From NCBI GenBank assembly GCA_013339895.1, contig JABACO010000006.1:1364535-1428534 (forward strand): 64,000 nucleotides of DNA, given 5' to 3'. This stretch comes from Ephydatia muelleri. Lineage: Eukaryota; Porifera; Demospongiae; Spongillida; Spongillidae. Below the pieces are notes generated by a model, which had not been told where the DNA came from, made no database searches, and was given only the letters and a program-made list of their open reading frames with translations. The position numbers and the translations under genes were made by a program. Shown one piece after another: positions 24,897-37,561 of the stretch; position 1 is the stretch's first letter, and each line of letters starts with the position of its first letter.

Positions 24897-25567
24897 GATC
24901 GTGAGGGTGTGGAGAGGGAGGGTGGGCCTCCAATGGATGAGTGGAGAGGGAGGGATGGGCCTCCTTTGGATGAGTGTGGAGGGGGAGGGGTGGGCCTCCA
25001 GTGGATGAGTGGGGAGAGGGTGGGCCTCCAGTGGATGAGTATGGAGAGGGAGGGTGGGCCTCTAGTGGATGAGTGCTCCAGTGGATGAGTATGGAGAGGG
25101 AGGGTGGGCCTCTAGTGGATGAGTGCTCCAGTAGATGAGTGTGGAGAGGGAGGGGTGGGCCTCCAGTGGATGAGTGGGGAGAGGGAGGGTTGGGCCTCCA
25201 GTGGATGAGTGGGGAGAGGGAGGGGTGGGCCTCTAGTGGATGAGTATGGAGAGGGAGGGGTGGGCCTCTAGTGGATGAGTGCTCCAGTGGATGAGTATGG
25301 AGAGGGAGGGTGGGCCTCTACTGGATGAGTGCTCCAGTAGATGAGTGTGGAGAGGGAGGGGTGGGCCTCCAGTGGATGAGTGGGGAGAGGGAGGGTTGGG
25401 CCTCCAGTGGATGAGTGGGGAGAGGGAGGGGTGGGCCTCCAGTGGGTGAGTGTGGAGAGGGAGGGGTGGGCCTCCAGTGGATGAGTGGGGAGAGGGAGGG
25501 ATGGGCCTCCAGTGGATGAGTGGGGAGAGGGAGGGTGGGCCTCCAGTGGATGAGTGGGGAGGGGGAG
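24897..25567 (+). repeat. G-rich ~35-bp minisatellite downstream of receptor 1
   Basis: About 18 units contain GGAGAGGGAGGGGTGGGCC and TCCAGTGGATGAGTG. Single-unit or two-unit relatives sit at the same relative place after the other copies (29893, 43799, 52553). G-runs are dense enough to form quadruplexes. Confidence 0.95.
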
Positions 25568-27640
25568 GAGGACGATATGTGCAGTGTTTGGGGAAGCCAC
25601 ATGGTAATACTTCATGATCAATTCCTTCCCGGGACAGTACAGTGCTTCATCACACTGTATCTACTATATCTCAATGTGTTCACACGTATGCTAACCAGTT
25701 ACTGTATGTTGAATAACGAAAAATTCACATAAGAAAGTAATCAGGCCATACATACACAACCAAAAGTTACAACATAGCAAACAGTATTGGCACAGGACTG
25801 TAACATGCACGGTACCAGGACTGTTCATTGCTTACACGATATTGTAAACTTTTGGTTGTGTACATAACAAGGTTGGTTGGAAGGCACCCTTGTAGTCTAG
25901 GGGAGCTCAGGTTGTATGGAGAGGTCAGTAGTGGCATTTGGTATCATCAGCTGCATATTAAGATGCCCATAGATGTACAGGGTGTCCCATTATCAAGAAA
26001 TATTCCTTTTAATAATAACTACACTTTTCTGATTAATGTTCAATCATTCTATTATGCAATAATAACTTGGGAAGAATTGTGACATAAACGAACTATTAAT
26101 TTATTTACCATGTGTATAACTAACACCAAAAATCAATGATTAATTGTTAATAAACTAGGCACAATGCAAAATGTCTAGACACACTCAGTGCTGAAATGAC
26201 TAATCTTCTCTTTCTGGTCAACGTACATCCATTCTTGCCTTTGAGGTGCCCTGTCCATTGGAGTAATTCATCTGCATCCATTTGCCTTGGGAGGAGAGGG
26301 AGGGGAAGAAAAGGGGGCATTTCTATGTTAGTGTGAGCTTATCAGTGTTATGGATTTCCATAGCGGTCATGACAGATTATCTTCCCAGCCATTAGGAACC
26401 TCTATTGCACTTAGCCCCTTAGCTATGGCTGCATATGGTCTTGTGAACTGACTACTGACATCAGTACAGACCTTTGCCGTGGTATCAGCCACTGGTCAGG
26501 GATGAGGTGGGTGTGGTCTATGGGTGTGTCCTACAGCACTGGATCTTGATTCAATTTTGATCTATGTTAATTCGTTAAGCAACAATTGAAAATTACACTA
26601 TGAATATGAATGTATTTAATCAGCAAAATTAGGGAACGCATAAAACAGTTACAAATGGAAACATTTTTCAGATAGAGTACTATGTGTGGGAAGGAATTGT
26701 ACAAAGTTGGAAAGGCACATCATTCATGAATTACAAGGGCCATTGTTTCTAGTAGTGTCACTCATTAATAATGTCAATGCTACAGCAATACCTTCTCATA
26801 ACATACCATGCAATGATTCCAGTTGAGCCAGTGGCACAAAGGCTGCATAGGGTGCTGATGTGACTAAATATTGAACCTTGATGCTGGAAACATTCGGGAT
26901 AAGAGCTATGATCCTCTTTATTGCGCAGTCTCCTTAGCTTGTGTGGCTTTAGGGAACACCCATGAGTTGTAATGTGTGTATCTGCATGCATGTCTGTACC
27001 CCTGTGGTGTCATTTATAAATAACTCTATCAAGACAGCTCAAAGGTTGGCCTTTTGCCTGGGGGTATATGCATAGAGGCAACTAACATATAACTTTGTAT
27101 ATCTTTACATGTCTATGAAATACAATAATACAACCTGTCAGTTCAGTTCCAGATATGTCTGCAGCTGTGTTATAGGAAAGCAATGAAACCTCCAGGACAT
27201 CTGGAGGTATATAATATCACAAAAATCTCAATATGAGACTGTTCACTTCAGTTTCTGCATGGTGCACACTAAAGAAATATTATAGAACAGCTGTTAAGGC
27301 ACACAGATATAAGTTTGTCATCTTGGGACAACACATATGACACATTTAGACAAGGCAAGTTAACATAATGTCAACTATTCAGTATAGTGCGTTGTTACTC
27401 TGACACATAGCTATGACAACATGCAACATGGTGGCCATGTATACTACAGTGTAAAGACAATTCGTTGCTGCTCACTGCACTGATTATTACACTACACAGA
27501 TCATACACGGCTGTTTCGAGATGGACATTAGGTTGTTAATTAGAAAACGTATGTATTACGGTACAATTCTTGTCCTGATCCCTTAGGAGCTCATTAAAAT
27601 GTGGTTAATGTTCTAATCCCTATTTTGTGAAGATGCATAA
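25568..27640. other. 3' flank of receptor 1, paralogous non-coding DNA
   Basis: Blocks recur elsewhere: 25587-26030 at 43888-44395 and 52617-53040, 26280-26480 at 29890-30030, 27130-27620 at 55075-55620. The shared part includes GGGGAGCTCAGGTTGTATGG. No gene is seen. Confidence 0.6.
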
Positions 27641-27649
27641 AATACCAAT

Positions 27650-29090
27650 ATAACATCACTTCTTAATGTACACCTTATACACCATCACTTCTTAACGTAC
27701 ACCTTATACACCATCACTTAACATACACCTTATACACCATCACTTCTTAACGTACACCTTATACACCATCACTTCTTAACGTACACCTTATACACCATCA
27801 CTTCTTAACGTACACCTTACACACCATCACTTCTTAACGTACACCTTATACACCATCACTTCTTAAAGTACACCTTATACACCATCACTTCTTAAAGTAC
27901 ACCTTATACACCATCACTTCTTAACGTACACCTTATACACCATCACTTCTTAACATACACCTTATACACCATCACTTCTTAACGTTCACCTTATACACCA
28001 TCACTTCTCATATACACCATCACTTCTTAACGTTCACCTTATACACCATCACTTCTCATATACACCATCACTTCTTAACGTACTTATACACCATCACTTC
28101 TTAACGTACACCTTATACACCATCACTTCTTAACGTACACCTTATACACCATCACTTCTTAACGTACACCTTATACACCATCACTTTAACGTACACCTTA
28201 TACACCATCACTTCTTAACGTACACCTTATACACCATCACTTCTTAAAGTACGTACACCTTATACACCATCACTTCTTAACGTACACCTTATACACCATC
28301 ACTTCTTAACGTACGTACACCTTATACACCATCACTTCTTAACGTACACCTTATACACCATCACTTCTTAACGTACACCTTATACACCATCACTTCTTAA
28401 CGTACACCTTATACACCATCACTTCTTAACGTACGTACACCTTATACACCATCACTTCTTAACGTACACCTTATACACCATCACTTCTTAACGTACACCT
28501 TATACACCATCACTTCTTAACGTACACCTTATACACCATCACTTCTTAACGTACACCTTATACACCATCACTCTTAACGTACACCTATACACCATCACTT
28601 CTTAACGTACACCTTATACACCATCACTTTTAACGTACACCTTATACACCATCACTTCTTAACGTACACCTTATACACCATCACTTTTAACGTACGTACA
28701 CCTTATACACCATCACTTCTTAACGTACGTACACCTTATACACCATCACTTCTTAACGTACACCTTATACACCATCACTTCTTAACGTACACCTTATACA
28801 CCATCACTTCTTAACGTACACCTTATACACCATCACTTCTTAACGTACACCTTATACACCATCACTTCTTAACGTACACCTTATACACCATCACTTCTTA
28901 ACGTACACCTTATACACCATCACTTCTAACGTACACCTTATACACCATCACTTCTTAACGTACACCTTATACACCATCACTTCTTAACGTACACCTTATA
29001 CACCATCACTTCTTAACGTACACCTTATACACCATCACTTCTTAACGTACACCTTATACACCATCACTTCTTAACGTACACCTTATGTGG
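27650..29090 (+). repeat. 29-bp minisatellite
   Basis: About 49 units contain CACCATCACTTCTTAACG and TACACCTTATA, with small length variants such as a doubled GTAC. It ends about 15 bp before the start codon of the small receptor gene, so it fills that gene's immediate upstream region. Confidence 0.97.
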
Positions 29091-29104
29091 CTAGGTGGGA
29101 GACA

Positions 29105-29647
29105 ATGCGTTTAGCGCTTGTAATTGTGTTTTCATTATCATACCTTTATGGAACGAAGGGCAGTAAGTCTATGTTCTGTGTATTGAATAATTAAAACAGG
29201 TCATGGGGCAATAGTACTGACGTATACCCCATTGTCTTCTGCCCACTCCTTCCTTACTATTTTTGCTAGGACGGTGAACAATCATGACTGAGGCTTTTAA
29301 CTGGGCTTCTTCAGCAGAAAAAGTATATCTCCTTATCTGTTCATTAATCGTGTACTCGTTTATTTCTCTTAACAGCTTCGTGGAGTGCCTCCATTGACAC
29401 GTCTACTTCTGTTGGCATATCAGTTGCCATGACATTTATCCTCTCCTTCTCTCTGGGAGGTTTGGTGACTGCCATCATAATATGTGGTTGCTACAACCCA
29501 AGAAGGTTCTCTTCTAAGACTACCAAGTCCCCTCCCCCAGTCCCTACTACTATTCCTGCTACATATGAGGTGGTGGGCTTTAATAAGAAAGAGAGCAATA
29601 CAATTGAGTTAGAGAGCAATTCTGCATATGGAACAGGAAGACACTGA
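29105..29647 (+). CDS. Small intact receptor-like gene: signal peptide plus TM/tail only
   Basis: Exon 1 (29105-29162, 58 nt) encodes MRLALVIVFSLSYLYGTKG, a clear signal peptide, and ends in phase 1 at A|GTAAGT. Exon 2 (29376-29647, acceptor TTAACAG) is phase 1 and encodes the family helix and tail, ending in SNSAYGTGRH. Joined, they give 109 residues with no lesion. After cleavage only about ten residues would remain outside the cell before the helix. Exon 1 is homologous to the decayed signal exon at 33431. Exon 2 differs from its paralogues at few positions. It could be a stub left by loss of the ectodomain exons, a tail-only regulator, or a source of alternative exons for receptor 1 upstream. 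Confidence 0.7.
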
Positions 29648-30357
29648 TAGGAACATTTATTACATTGAGTGTTCTATTTTAAAGCTTGTATTATTTTTAC
29701 TTATATATTAATTAAAGCTCATATTTAATTTCCCACAACCCGATTGTGAATATGTACATGTCATGCAAAATAAATTACTTGCGTTACTGATACTGTATTA
29801 CTACATAATCTACATAGATCGGTATCCATGGTTTCCTACTGTCACTTCTGCAATCTGAATAGCTGTGATGGACTTGTTAACACTCAGATTGGGGAGGGGA
29901 GGAGAGGGGAAATGTCTATGTTAGTGTGAGCTTATCAGTATGTGTATGCCATGGATATGACAGAGTATCTGCCCAGCCATTACACACCTCTATTGCACTT
30001 AGCCCCTCACTCTTGTCCAGAGCTATGGCTTTGCAGACTTACAACTGTTCCAGACAAATGAAGGTCAGTAGTTGCCAAACTATATAGTCATGTGCAGCTA
30101 ACTAGCACTGTTTGGTCAGGAGTGAGATGGGCAAGTCTGTGGGCATGTCCCAGAGTCTTATACACCTATGTTTTGGTACATTTGTTCTATAATGCTATTA
30201 TCGCTAAGGGAGCTTAGCAAAATCATACATGGAAGTGAACAATGTTCTTCATGAATTTAAAGGGCCACTTTATCTAGTGGTCTAATGCTACATTTCTTTG
30301 TTCTGTGTGAAAGTTGTGTTAGTACCAATGTAGAAGATAAGGTGTTGCTCATCCAAA
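29648..30357. other. 3' flank of the small gene
   Basis: Similar to the 3' flank of receptor 1, with the same ATAGGAACATTTATTACAT start and a short G-rich unit at 29893. Nothing coding is seen. Confidence 0.6.
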
Positions 30358-31889
30358 ATGCCCAAGGTCAGGGTCCAGTCAGCTTTGCTAAGTCCTTCAC
30401 GTGATGACCAGGGGAAGGGTGGGAAAACATCAACACCTTCAAAGATTCAAATCAGAGTTATCTTCACAATTTGCCCTCTTGAACCCCATGAGTGTATTCA
30501 CAGCCCCGTTTCAGCGTTAACCCTGTGTGGTCCCATAAAGTTGTCTGGAGCTTATCATGTATGTGGCACCACACTATAACTCCTAGGACACGAACTGTTT
30601 GTCTGCTTATAATTGCTTATAATGGCAACTTCACATTACCTTCCTTCCCTTCAACATAGGGTCCACACTTTCAATGCACCATCCAGTCATCCTCCCCCAA
30701 CAGGCTGTGTGAGGCACCTCTCAGGGTCATCCCTTGAAGCAGTCTGCCAGCTGCAATACGAAACATTCCTTCCTAAGATGGACTGGTGTTTGCCGGATGT
30801 TATCTGCTACCTTGAGGGCATGGGGAAGTACACACAAGAGATCTGGCTAATGCTTTCCAAAATGTGTGCTTCTCCCTCCAAAGCAAAGGGGATGTTACCA
30901 CAAGCCTCTGTCCATTCAAGACTTATTGGAGGGTCCTCGGGTGTGTTTGGAATGGTGGAAACCATGCAAGGAGTCAAACTAAGGCAGCTCTCATCATTCT
31001 CTGAATTTGAATGAGAAGCTGTTCATAATTGCTTCCCTTGCAAGAGAGCATCTTTCCACACAGCGGTTTTCCTATCATAATATTGCTGTTAATAAGTGGA
31101 GTGCTTAGACAACTGGGGTAGGAATTAAAATGGCTACTACCATTGAAAGGGATAATCCCACATCAAGGAATTCTCATCCCACAACACTAACAACACTAAA
31201 TCTAGAGAGTGTTACCAGCTATTTATGGTTTGAAGCCACACCATAGGAGATTGCACTCCACAAGACTTAGAAGTGTTGTGGAATGCAATGTCCTCTGGTG
31301 TGGCTTCAAACCATAAATGTCACTTCAGTGCAATGCTGCTGATCCCTTGCTTTGTGGAATGTACAGCTGCTGGTCCCTCAGATGTAGCTAGTTAGAAGGA
31401 ACAATTGAGCTTAAGTAGAGGGAGGCTTGGGCTTTGTCATCTACTCCATTCTTCATCAGCTTATATAGTTTCTCTGATTTCTTCTTAAAACATGCCGAGA
31501 CGTTCACCATGGACTATGGTCACAAGCTCTTTCTAGCACAGTGGACCCTATATGGAGCAGGCTAGGGAACCACCTGTTGAAAGACCTTTTGAATGGTACC
31601 TCTTTGCCTAACAGAGCTCATCTGCCTCTATCTCATCACACCACCCAGGCTGTATCTCCCATCTGGCCTGCTGAATTTCAGATGGCAAGCAAGTGGTGGC
31701 TAGGGATTGCTACCTGTCAATGAGTGTGCTGTCCTTATTGCTACCTCGTCTCTACCCTCTAGATCTCCCTGCCCATGGTGGTTATGGTATGAGTCACAAT
31801 CTATTGACATTCTACTTACTGACTGGGAATTGGGCAAGTCAGCAGCTTGTGACCTCATGTCACATCATCACTGTTTATTAGTGAAGTGA
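30358..31889 (+). pseudogene. Remnant of a LINE-like reverse transcriptase polyprotein
   Basis: The part from 31541 reads PIWPAEFQMASKWWLGIAT, a CCPYC knuckle in another frame, then IDILLTDWELGKSAACDLMS. These match pieces of the better copy at 53331 (EMQWGIKWWLGL, CAYC, PADILIPSWSNGDKPAAIDV). Stops and frame changes are frequent. The frames at 30358-30579 and 30613-31014 are open but I cannot assign them. They may be earlier parts of the same relic. Confidence 0.55.
31224..31320. repeat. 97-bp foldback hairpin
   Basis: ATTTATGGTTTGAAGCCACA at the left is mirrored at the right end around a loop of about six bases near 31272. Arms are about 45 bp with a few mismatches. It lies inside the LINE-like relic, so it is probably a later MITE-like insertion. 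Confidence 0.75.
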
Positions 31890-33430
31890 GTGTGGAGGGT
31901 CGGGTTGGCAGCTGATAGTGACTTCATATACAAGGTGATAGTTGTGAGTGTTCTCCAATTGGAGAGGAGACGTGGGACACTGGGTGGCTAAATGACAGCA
32001 TGAGTACCCTAATATAAGTAATCTCCATTGTAAACAACTACATTATTAAACCAGCTTCATTATCGATTTATTGCTGGCAATTGAACTTCAAAAGAATCCT
32101 CAGAATATCAAACACTTGCCTTGTAATAACTCACCTCTGAGGTAAGTTAACTGCGGTCAATAGCCAGTTTTTGTTTTATTTATTCCATGAGGAACAACAA
32201 AAGTAGTTATAACCTTAATTGTTTGGTCATGATTTCAACCAACGTTTAAGTTTATTGAATTAGTTGAATAAATGTTTATCTTGATATAAGCTAAACACTA
32301 TAACTACTTTTAGTCACGTTTGTTTTAAATTTTTGCATTCATATGCAAACATCTGTTATTTAGGTCCATCCCTGAGTGTCATCAATTGAAAACACATGTA
32401 CACCCCGACATGAAATAGATGTTTCTTTGAGGGTCAATGTTTGACCCTGCATTGAACACAGGTAGACAGCAGGCATGCATGAATTGATTGTGATGCACTT
32501 TCCATCACTATTATTACTGGTAGTTTCCCTGCAGTGTGGGTAGTGTGGCAGACATGTTTATCCAACATCAATAGCACTCAGCAGGTAGTCTAGTGACATA
32601 TCATGCAGCATAAAATGGTATAGATACACGTATGTCCAAAAATATGCTGTTTTTCTCTTCATGAAGGTCCTAAGGCTTCAGTGTCATCTCTGGTAACAGA
32701 CGAGATATGCTACTGGTGTTACTTGTATTGCTAATGCTGGAATCACTACAAGTATAGAGCATGGTATCATAGTACTCCAGGTGTTAGATGTACCATGATG
32801 AAAATATTAAGACAAAGGTGAAAGTGATGAGGTGATAGCAGAGGTGAGAGTGATGAGGTGATAACAGAGGTGAGGGTTATGAGGTGATAAACAGGTGAGG
32901 GTTACGAGGTGAACAGAGGGTATTGTAACGGTCCCGTAAGGGGACTTGCCTCTTCCCCAGTTCCACAGCGTCCTCTAAACACGTAAGTGCACAAGACACC
33001 TCTAATCAATGATAACAGATTGACAGCTCTAGAATGGTTATCAGCTACACCATGGGTATATGCTGTTTGAAGGGTGAATTGCTGTGACTTTTTTTTTTTG
33101 TAATGCTCAAGACTACCTGTCAGTGTACACTTCAGGTAATGGCTTAATGTAATTGTCAATTGCAGTCATGTAGTGCTAGTACCTTCAATGACCTGATACA
33201 TCCATGCATGAGATAAGTGTGAGAATGGTCAATCTAGCATTGCTGCATGTTCAAATACAAATTTCACATAGTCGATCATTAATCAACTAACTGACCTACT
33301 AGCGCAATAACAGACTCCAAAACTCGTTGCTTTTATATTTCCACGAAAGCAATCATTCACCACGCCCATGATCTGGCTGGTACTGGTTCCGCACTGGGGT
33401 TGGCCTCAACGCTGAAATGATGTTAGCACG
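31890..33430. other. Intergenic DNA before receptor 2
   Basis: No supported gene. A short array of about four units of GTGATGAGGTGATAACAGAGG occurs at 32817-32925. A T-run lies at 33090-33099. Short open frames here look like chance. Confidence 0.5.
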
Positions 33431-33488
33431 AGCGTGTTAGCACTGGTAATCGTGCTTTCATTTTCGTACCTTTATGAAACAAAGGGCG
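33431..33488 (+). pseudogene. Receptor 2 signal-peptide exon, start codon lost
   Basis: Reads SVLALVIVLSFSYLYETKG, paralogous to the signal peptide at 29105, and ends in phase 1 at G|GTAATT. The following bases (CTGTGTAT...TTAAACAG) also match the intron of the small gene. No in-frame ATG exists between the upstream TGA near 33411 and this exon. Confidence 0.65.
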
Positions 33489-34149
33489 GTAATTCTAAGT
33501 CCTGTGTATCTATTGTATTGTTAAACAGCGTCATAATGTTAGTGAAACATGCGTACGCGTGCGCGTGTATCTAAGAAACATCTACCCACCATGTTTATAT
33601 GTAAACTTACTGCATCCGTATCGGTAAGATCCAGTTCGGTTGCGTTACAGGTGGCTGGCACTCGATTACTCATAGCATATTTGCATACTATAGGTTGCTT
33701 GCTCAGCCTTTGGTTCTTGGCCTGAATTTGAAACACTTTACCAATGTTGCATTTCTCAATGTACCGCTATGGAAATTTGCTTGTACCTACAAACGAGACA
33801 GATATCAATGTAATTCAAATTGTAAGAAGTTGGATTCGTTAATTCATCCCAACAAACGACCACTTGACAAAATACGTACAGCGTATATCGTCGTTATTTA
33901 TCTATGGTTAATTGGTATACTAAAGCCCAGCCTCCTGTGAAGTTATTTAACTCTATTGGAGCAAGTTGACACATTGTAGGATGAAAGGTTATAAGTTGCC
34001 AGAGCATGCTGCATTTGGTTATGCTCGGAAAACCACTAAATGTACTGTACTATGCAATATGTATAAAGTGTTAATTAGTTGGTTGGTTTTGGCTTTTGGT
34101 TTTGATTATTAACGCCAGAGTCCATCCTGTTTTATTTCCATGCTTTTGG

Positions 34150-35260
34150 ATGGTTGGGGTTAGTGAAGAGTTTTTTTTGTCAAACTTACCTATGGTGTCC
34201 ATTTTTCAGTTCGATACTTACATACATGATATTTTGTGAACTATATACTTTGCATTGCTGTTATGTGTAACACATCCATACAGCTGGCTGTCCATCCTTT
34301 AACGTCAACTACCCACCAATGAGAACACTCCTATGTCCTGGTGACATCATCACCTACACATGTGCCCTCAGCTCAGGGTTTGGTATTATCAGCACACTGT
34401 GGACAGGATCCCCTGGCTTCCAGTGTCCATCGTTTGGTGGTGCTCCTGCAGCGCTCACACAACCAGCAGGTGCTTCACTCAATACAGTACCAGGATCCTG
34501 TGGTACCCTCTCTGCTGTGATGACCAACATCAGTGGAACATGCTACGCCTCTGTCCTCACCATACCTACTCCTCAATATTTCAATAGAACCACAGTCACA
34601 TGCAGAGATGGCTTTTTTGGTACTCTTATTGGCAATGATACACTGAACATACAACTGGCATGTAAGTTTCTTTCTAAATATACATAATTATATTACTAAT
34701 GCTATTATTTTTAAACACCGTTAGTGTAATCAATAACTACACTGTACATATTTTTTTCATTTAACCTATACTGTATTCTGTGATGGTACACTACCACTAT
34801 GTGTTTGGCCAACCCCTGGCTTTGTAGTGTTGGATGGGCACACTTCTGCCATGAGGGGTGTGGTCTCTAGGCATCTGTGATCATCTATGGGTGTGCTGAC
34901 CCTTTGTGGCGTCCCAAGAACTACTGTGATTAGAAAAAGCACATGTAGCTCATCTATGTGTGTAAACATGTGAGTCAGGACTGGGCAGCATATGTACACA
35001 TGTCCGTCATTAATAATTAAACAGCACTGAAAACCACATCATCCAATCACCTGATATATATACAGTCTGGCAACTACTGTAGAGTTCAGAGTTCATACAC
35101 TTGCAGCCACACACTTAGTCTTGTCATGTGGCCACTACGTGTAGTTCTCCATTACACTGTCTTTTCTTTATAGTGGTCTGGTGATCATCTTGTTTGATGA
35201 GGGTATTCAGTGCACCTGAGGGTTGGGTCTGGTGCATATTTAATTAGAGGGAACTTCTTC
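34150..35260 (+). repeat. Mirrored block 2, right copy
   Basis: Reverse complement of about 15100-16130, with a few indels. It includes the Ig exon and about 600 bp of intron, ending near TTAATTAGAGGGAAC. Confidence 0.8.
34284..34661 (+). other. Receptor 2 Ig-like exon
   Basis: Acceptor CATACAG, donor T|GTAAGT, phase 1-1, 378 nt. Key parts are LCPGDIITYTCAL, LWTGSPGFQC, GSCGTLSAVMTNI, CYASVLTIP and TTVTCRDG. It is the mirrored partner of 15563-15940 and has no stop. Confidence 0.75.
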
Positions 35261-36986
35261 AGTAACTCTACTGACTGCATGCATGCAATCAAAACCACCT
35301 GACATAGTTATAATAAGACCCTGGCTATTAGTGTTTGTTTGTGAGCAGTCCCCAGGCCACATTAACCACATCCACTGAGTTCAATTTCACCACACCTGGT
35401 CACATGTCATATGTTGTGGTCAGTCACTCTAGAAAGAGCATCTACTATACAATTGTAAGGAATGGACAATTGGCCAAAAGTGTGCTACTATATGTACATG
35501 AACCAAAGTACACTCGGAATTTGCTTATTCATGTTCACTTATTTAGAGTGTATATTACATCTGAGAGATCTATTCAGCCTGCAATTTGAATGTAGATTTC
35601 AATATCTCTCAATATATTGTGCGTCCCTAGTTTATTATCTGGTTAAATAATTGCAATGGTAATGTACAGAATGCCGACTTCTCCATACATCTGACAAAAC
35701 TGGGATTTATACTTCAATATCGCACATCGAATTGGTGACCTTATACAACATTGTGACCATGAATTTCAATTCAAGTATTGCATAGTGATGGATGGGAAGA
35801 CTGCTTATGCCAGTGAATTCATGTATTGAGCTTCTATTGAGTTTTTGTTTTTACACACTACTTACTTACTATTTTATTGTGTTATCACATTTTACCACAC
35901 TTAGCACATCGAGTTATGTTGGTATGTCTCCAGAGCTCCAGCAACCTTAGATGTACAAGACTGCATGTATCAGTAGACTGTAATGGGTGCAAGGGAATAG
36001 TACAGTACATAGTGATTTGCATTTGTGATTCACTGAGCACCTATGTACCACCTCAAATCATACACAATGTGTTTGTTTATATACGCACATGTTGTAGTGG
36101 CTCACACATGCAGGAAAATAGTGCAGTCACTGTTTTAGAAAACATTTGGAATTCACATGAACTGGTGCCTCTAATTCAAATAGCACGAGGTTTGGAATGC
36201 TATAGACTTCATAACCACAGTTTTCAAGATGTGAATTCATCTATTGAGTTTTTTGTTTTACAAAAACAATCAAGGGGAGGGGTCAGACACAGGTGCCTGA
36301 GTCCCATTCCGATCTTGCGAAGGTCCATATATCATCCTTTGGATTAATTAGTTCAATGAATAAGGACATGGGGAAAACGGACCGCTACGTGAATTTAAAG
36401 TGGCAGTGAAAAAATGAAGCATTGAAATTCCAATGAATGAATTCCAATGTTTCGTTTTTTTAATCAATTGGGAAAAATTGAAATCTCGTTATCTAAAAAA
36501 AAAACCAACAAATGAATATTCAAAATGGCGGAAAGACCTGATATTTAGGGTATTGATATTTTACATTTCTAGTTCTAGGATTTGCTAGTACCCAAAAACA
36601 CCGACCAAATATTGCAGGTTTTCTAGGCCAACCCTGGAAAATAATTTTTGTGCCTGAAACAAGTACTACTGCATGTACGTGATGCTGGTAAGTTGGCTGT
36701 GCACTTTGAATTTCTTTCTTCATAAAATAAGTGACTTGGTGACTGATCTAGAATTGGGTTAGTGCAGAAACAAGGTATTGATAAGATGCTACAACTAAAC
36801 ATTTTGTTATCCAGGGAATACAGCTTGCATTTGCAAATTGAATTTTTGATCTTTTTTGGTCAGAAATTTACGCCCAGGCATAGCATTTCTGTTTCAGTGG
36901 GATTTATGTTCTTTCTCTACAAATTTCTTTCCTCCAAAAATTATGACCATTCCATTTAGTAACTTATTTTGAGAGGTCATAATTAT
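35261..36986. other. Receptor 2 intron after Ig
   Basis: No exon could be placed. An open frame of 156 codons at 35877-36347 lacks recognisable motifs and sits in AT-rich intronic DNA. I do not support it as a gene. Confidence 0.45.
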
Positions 36987-36987
36987 A

Positions 36988-37017
36988 TATCCGTGGGGCA
37001 ATTTTCGCGGAAACTGT
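36988..37017. mobile_element. MITE tip fragment abutting an FN3 exon acceptor
   Basis: TATCCGTGGGGCAATTTTCG followed by CGGAAACTGT matches the right tip of the foldback MITE, stopping at CTGT. The next two bases AG are the acceptor of the FN3 exon at 37020. Confidence 0.7.
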
Positions 37018-37019
37018 AG

Positions 37020-37274
37020 CTCCCAGTAATGTCCAGCCATCTCTGGTGTGTACCATCTCTCTGACCCTCCAATGGACCATGTCGGCTAGTGATAATGCAG
37101 CTGGCTATGTTGTCCTCCTCACCACCACCTCTGGGACCACATTGGCTATGAACACAACAACCTCAACCATGACCACTATTGGAGACCTCATTGATGGTAC
37201 AAGCTACACTGTTAGTGTTGCAGCCATCAACTGTGCAGGATCCAGCAACAACAATAGTGTTAGTGTGCAGACAT
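37020..37274 (+). other. Receptor 2 first FN3-like exon
   Basis: Phase 1-1, 255 nt, donor T|GTGAGT. It encodes APSNVQPSLVCTISLTLQW, then GYVVLLTT, LIDGTSYTVSVAAINCAGSS, a good FN3 pattern (strand B Trp, strand F Tyr). It is closely similar to the receptor 3 exon at 51303-51031 (TLYTVSVVAINCAGSS). Confidence 0.78.
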
Positions 37275-37283
37275 GTGAGTGGT

Positions 37284-37284
37284 G

Positions 37285-37332
<48 letters not shown>

Positions 37333-37471
37333 TGTGTGTGTATGTGTGTGTGTATGTGTGTGTGAGTGTTGTGTGCGCGTGTGTGTGTGTGTATGTGTGT
37401 TTGTGTTAGTGTATATGTGTGTGTGTTGTGTGTGTGTATGTGCGTGTGTTGTGTGTGTGTATGTGCGTGTG

Positions 37472-37517
<46 letters not shown>
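37284..37517 (+). repeat. (TG)n-rich microsatellite in receptor 2 intron
   Basis: Interrupted TG runs with TGTATG and TGTGCG variants fill nearly the whole 287-bp intron between the FN3-like exons. The acceptor side keeps a short unique stretch. Confidence 0.95.
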
Positions 37518-37519
<2 letters not shown>

Positions 37520-37561
37520 ACATGGTATTAACCAGATCTCTGTGTAGTGCCTGTGCTCCAG

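Noticed and set aside
35877..36347. 156-codon open frame in the receptor 2 intron
   Set aside because: No recognised motif, no splice-compatible context and no paralogue in the other units.
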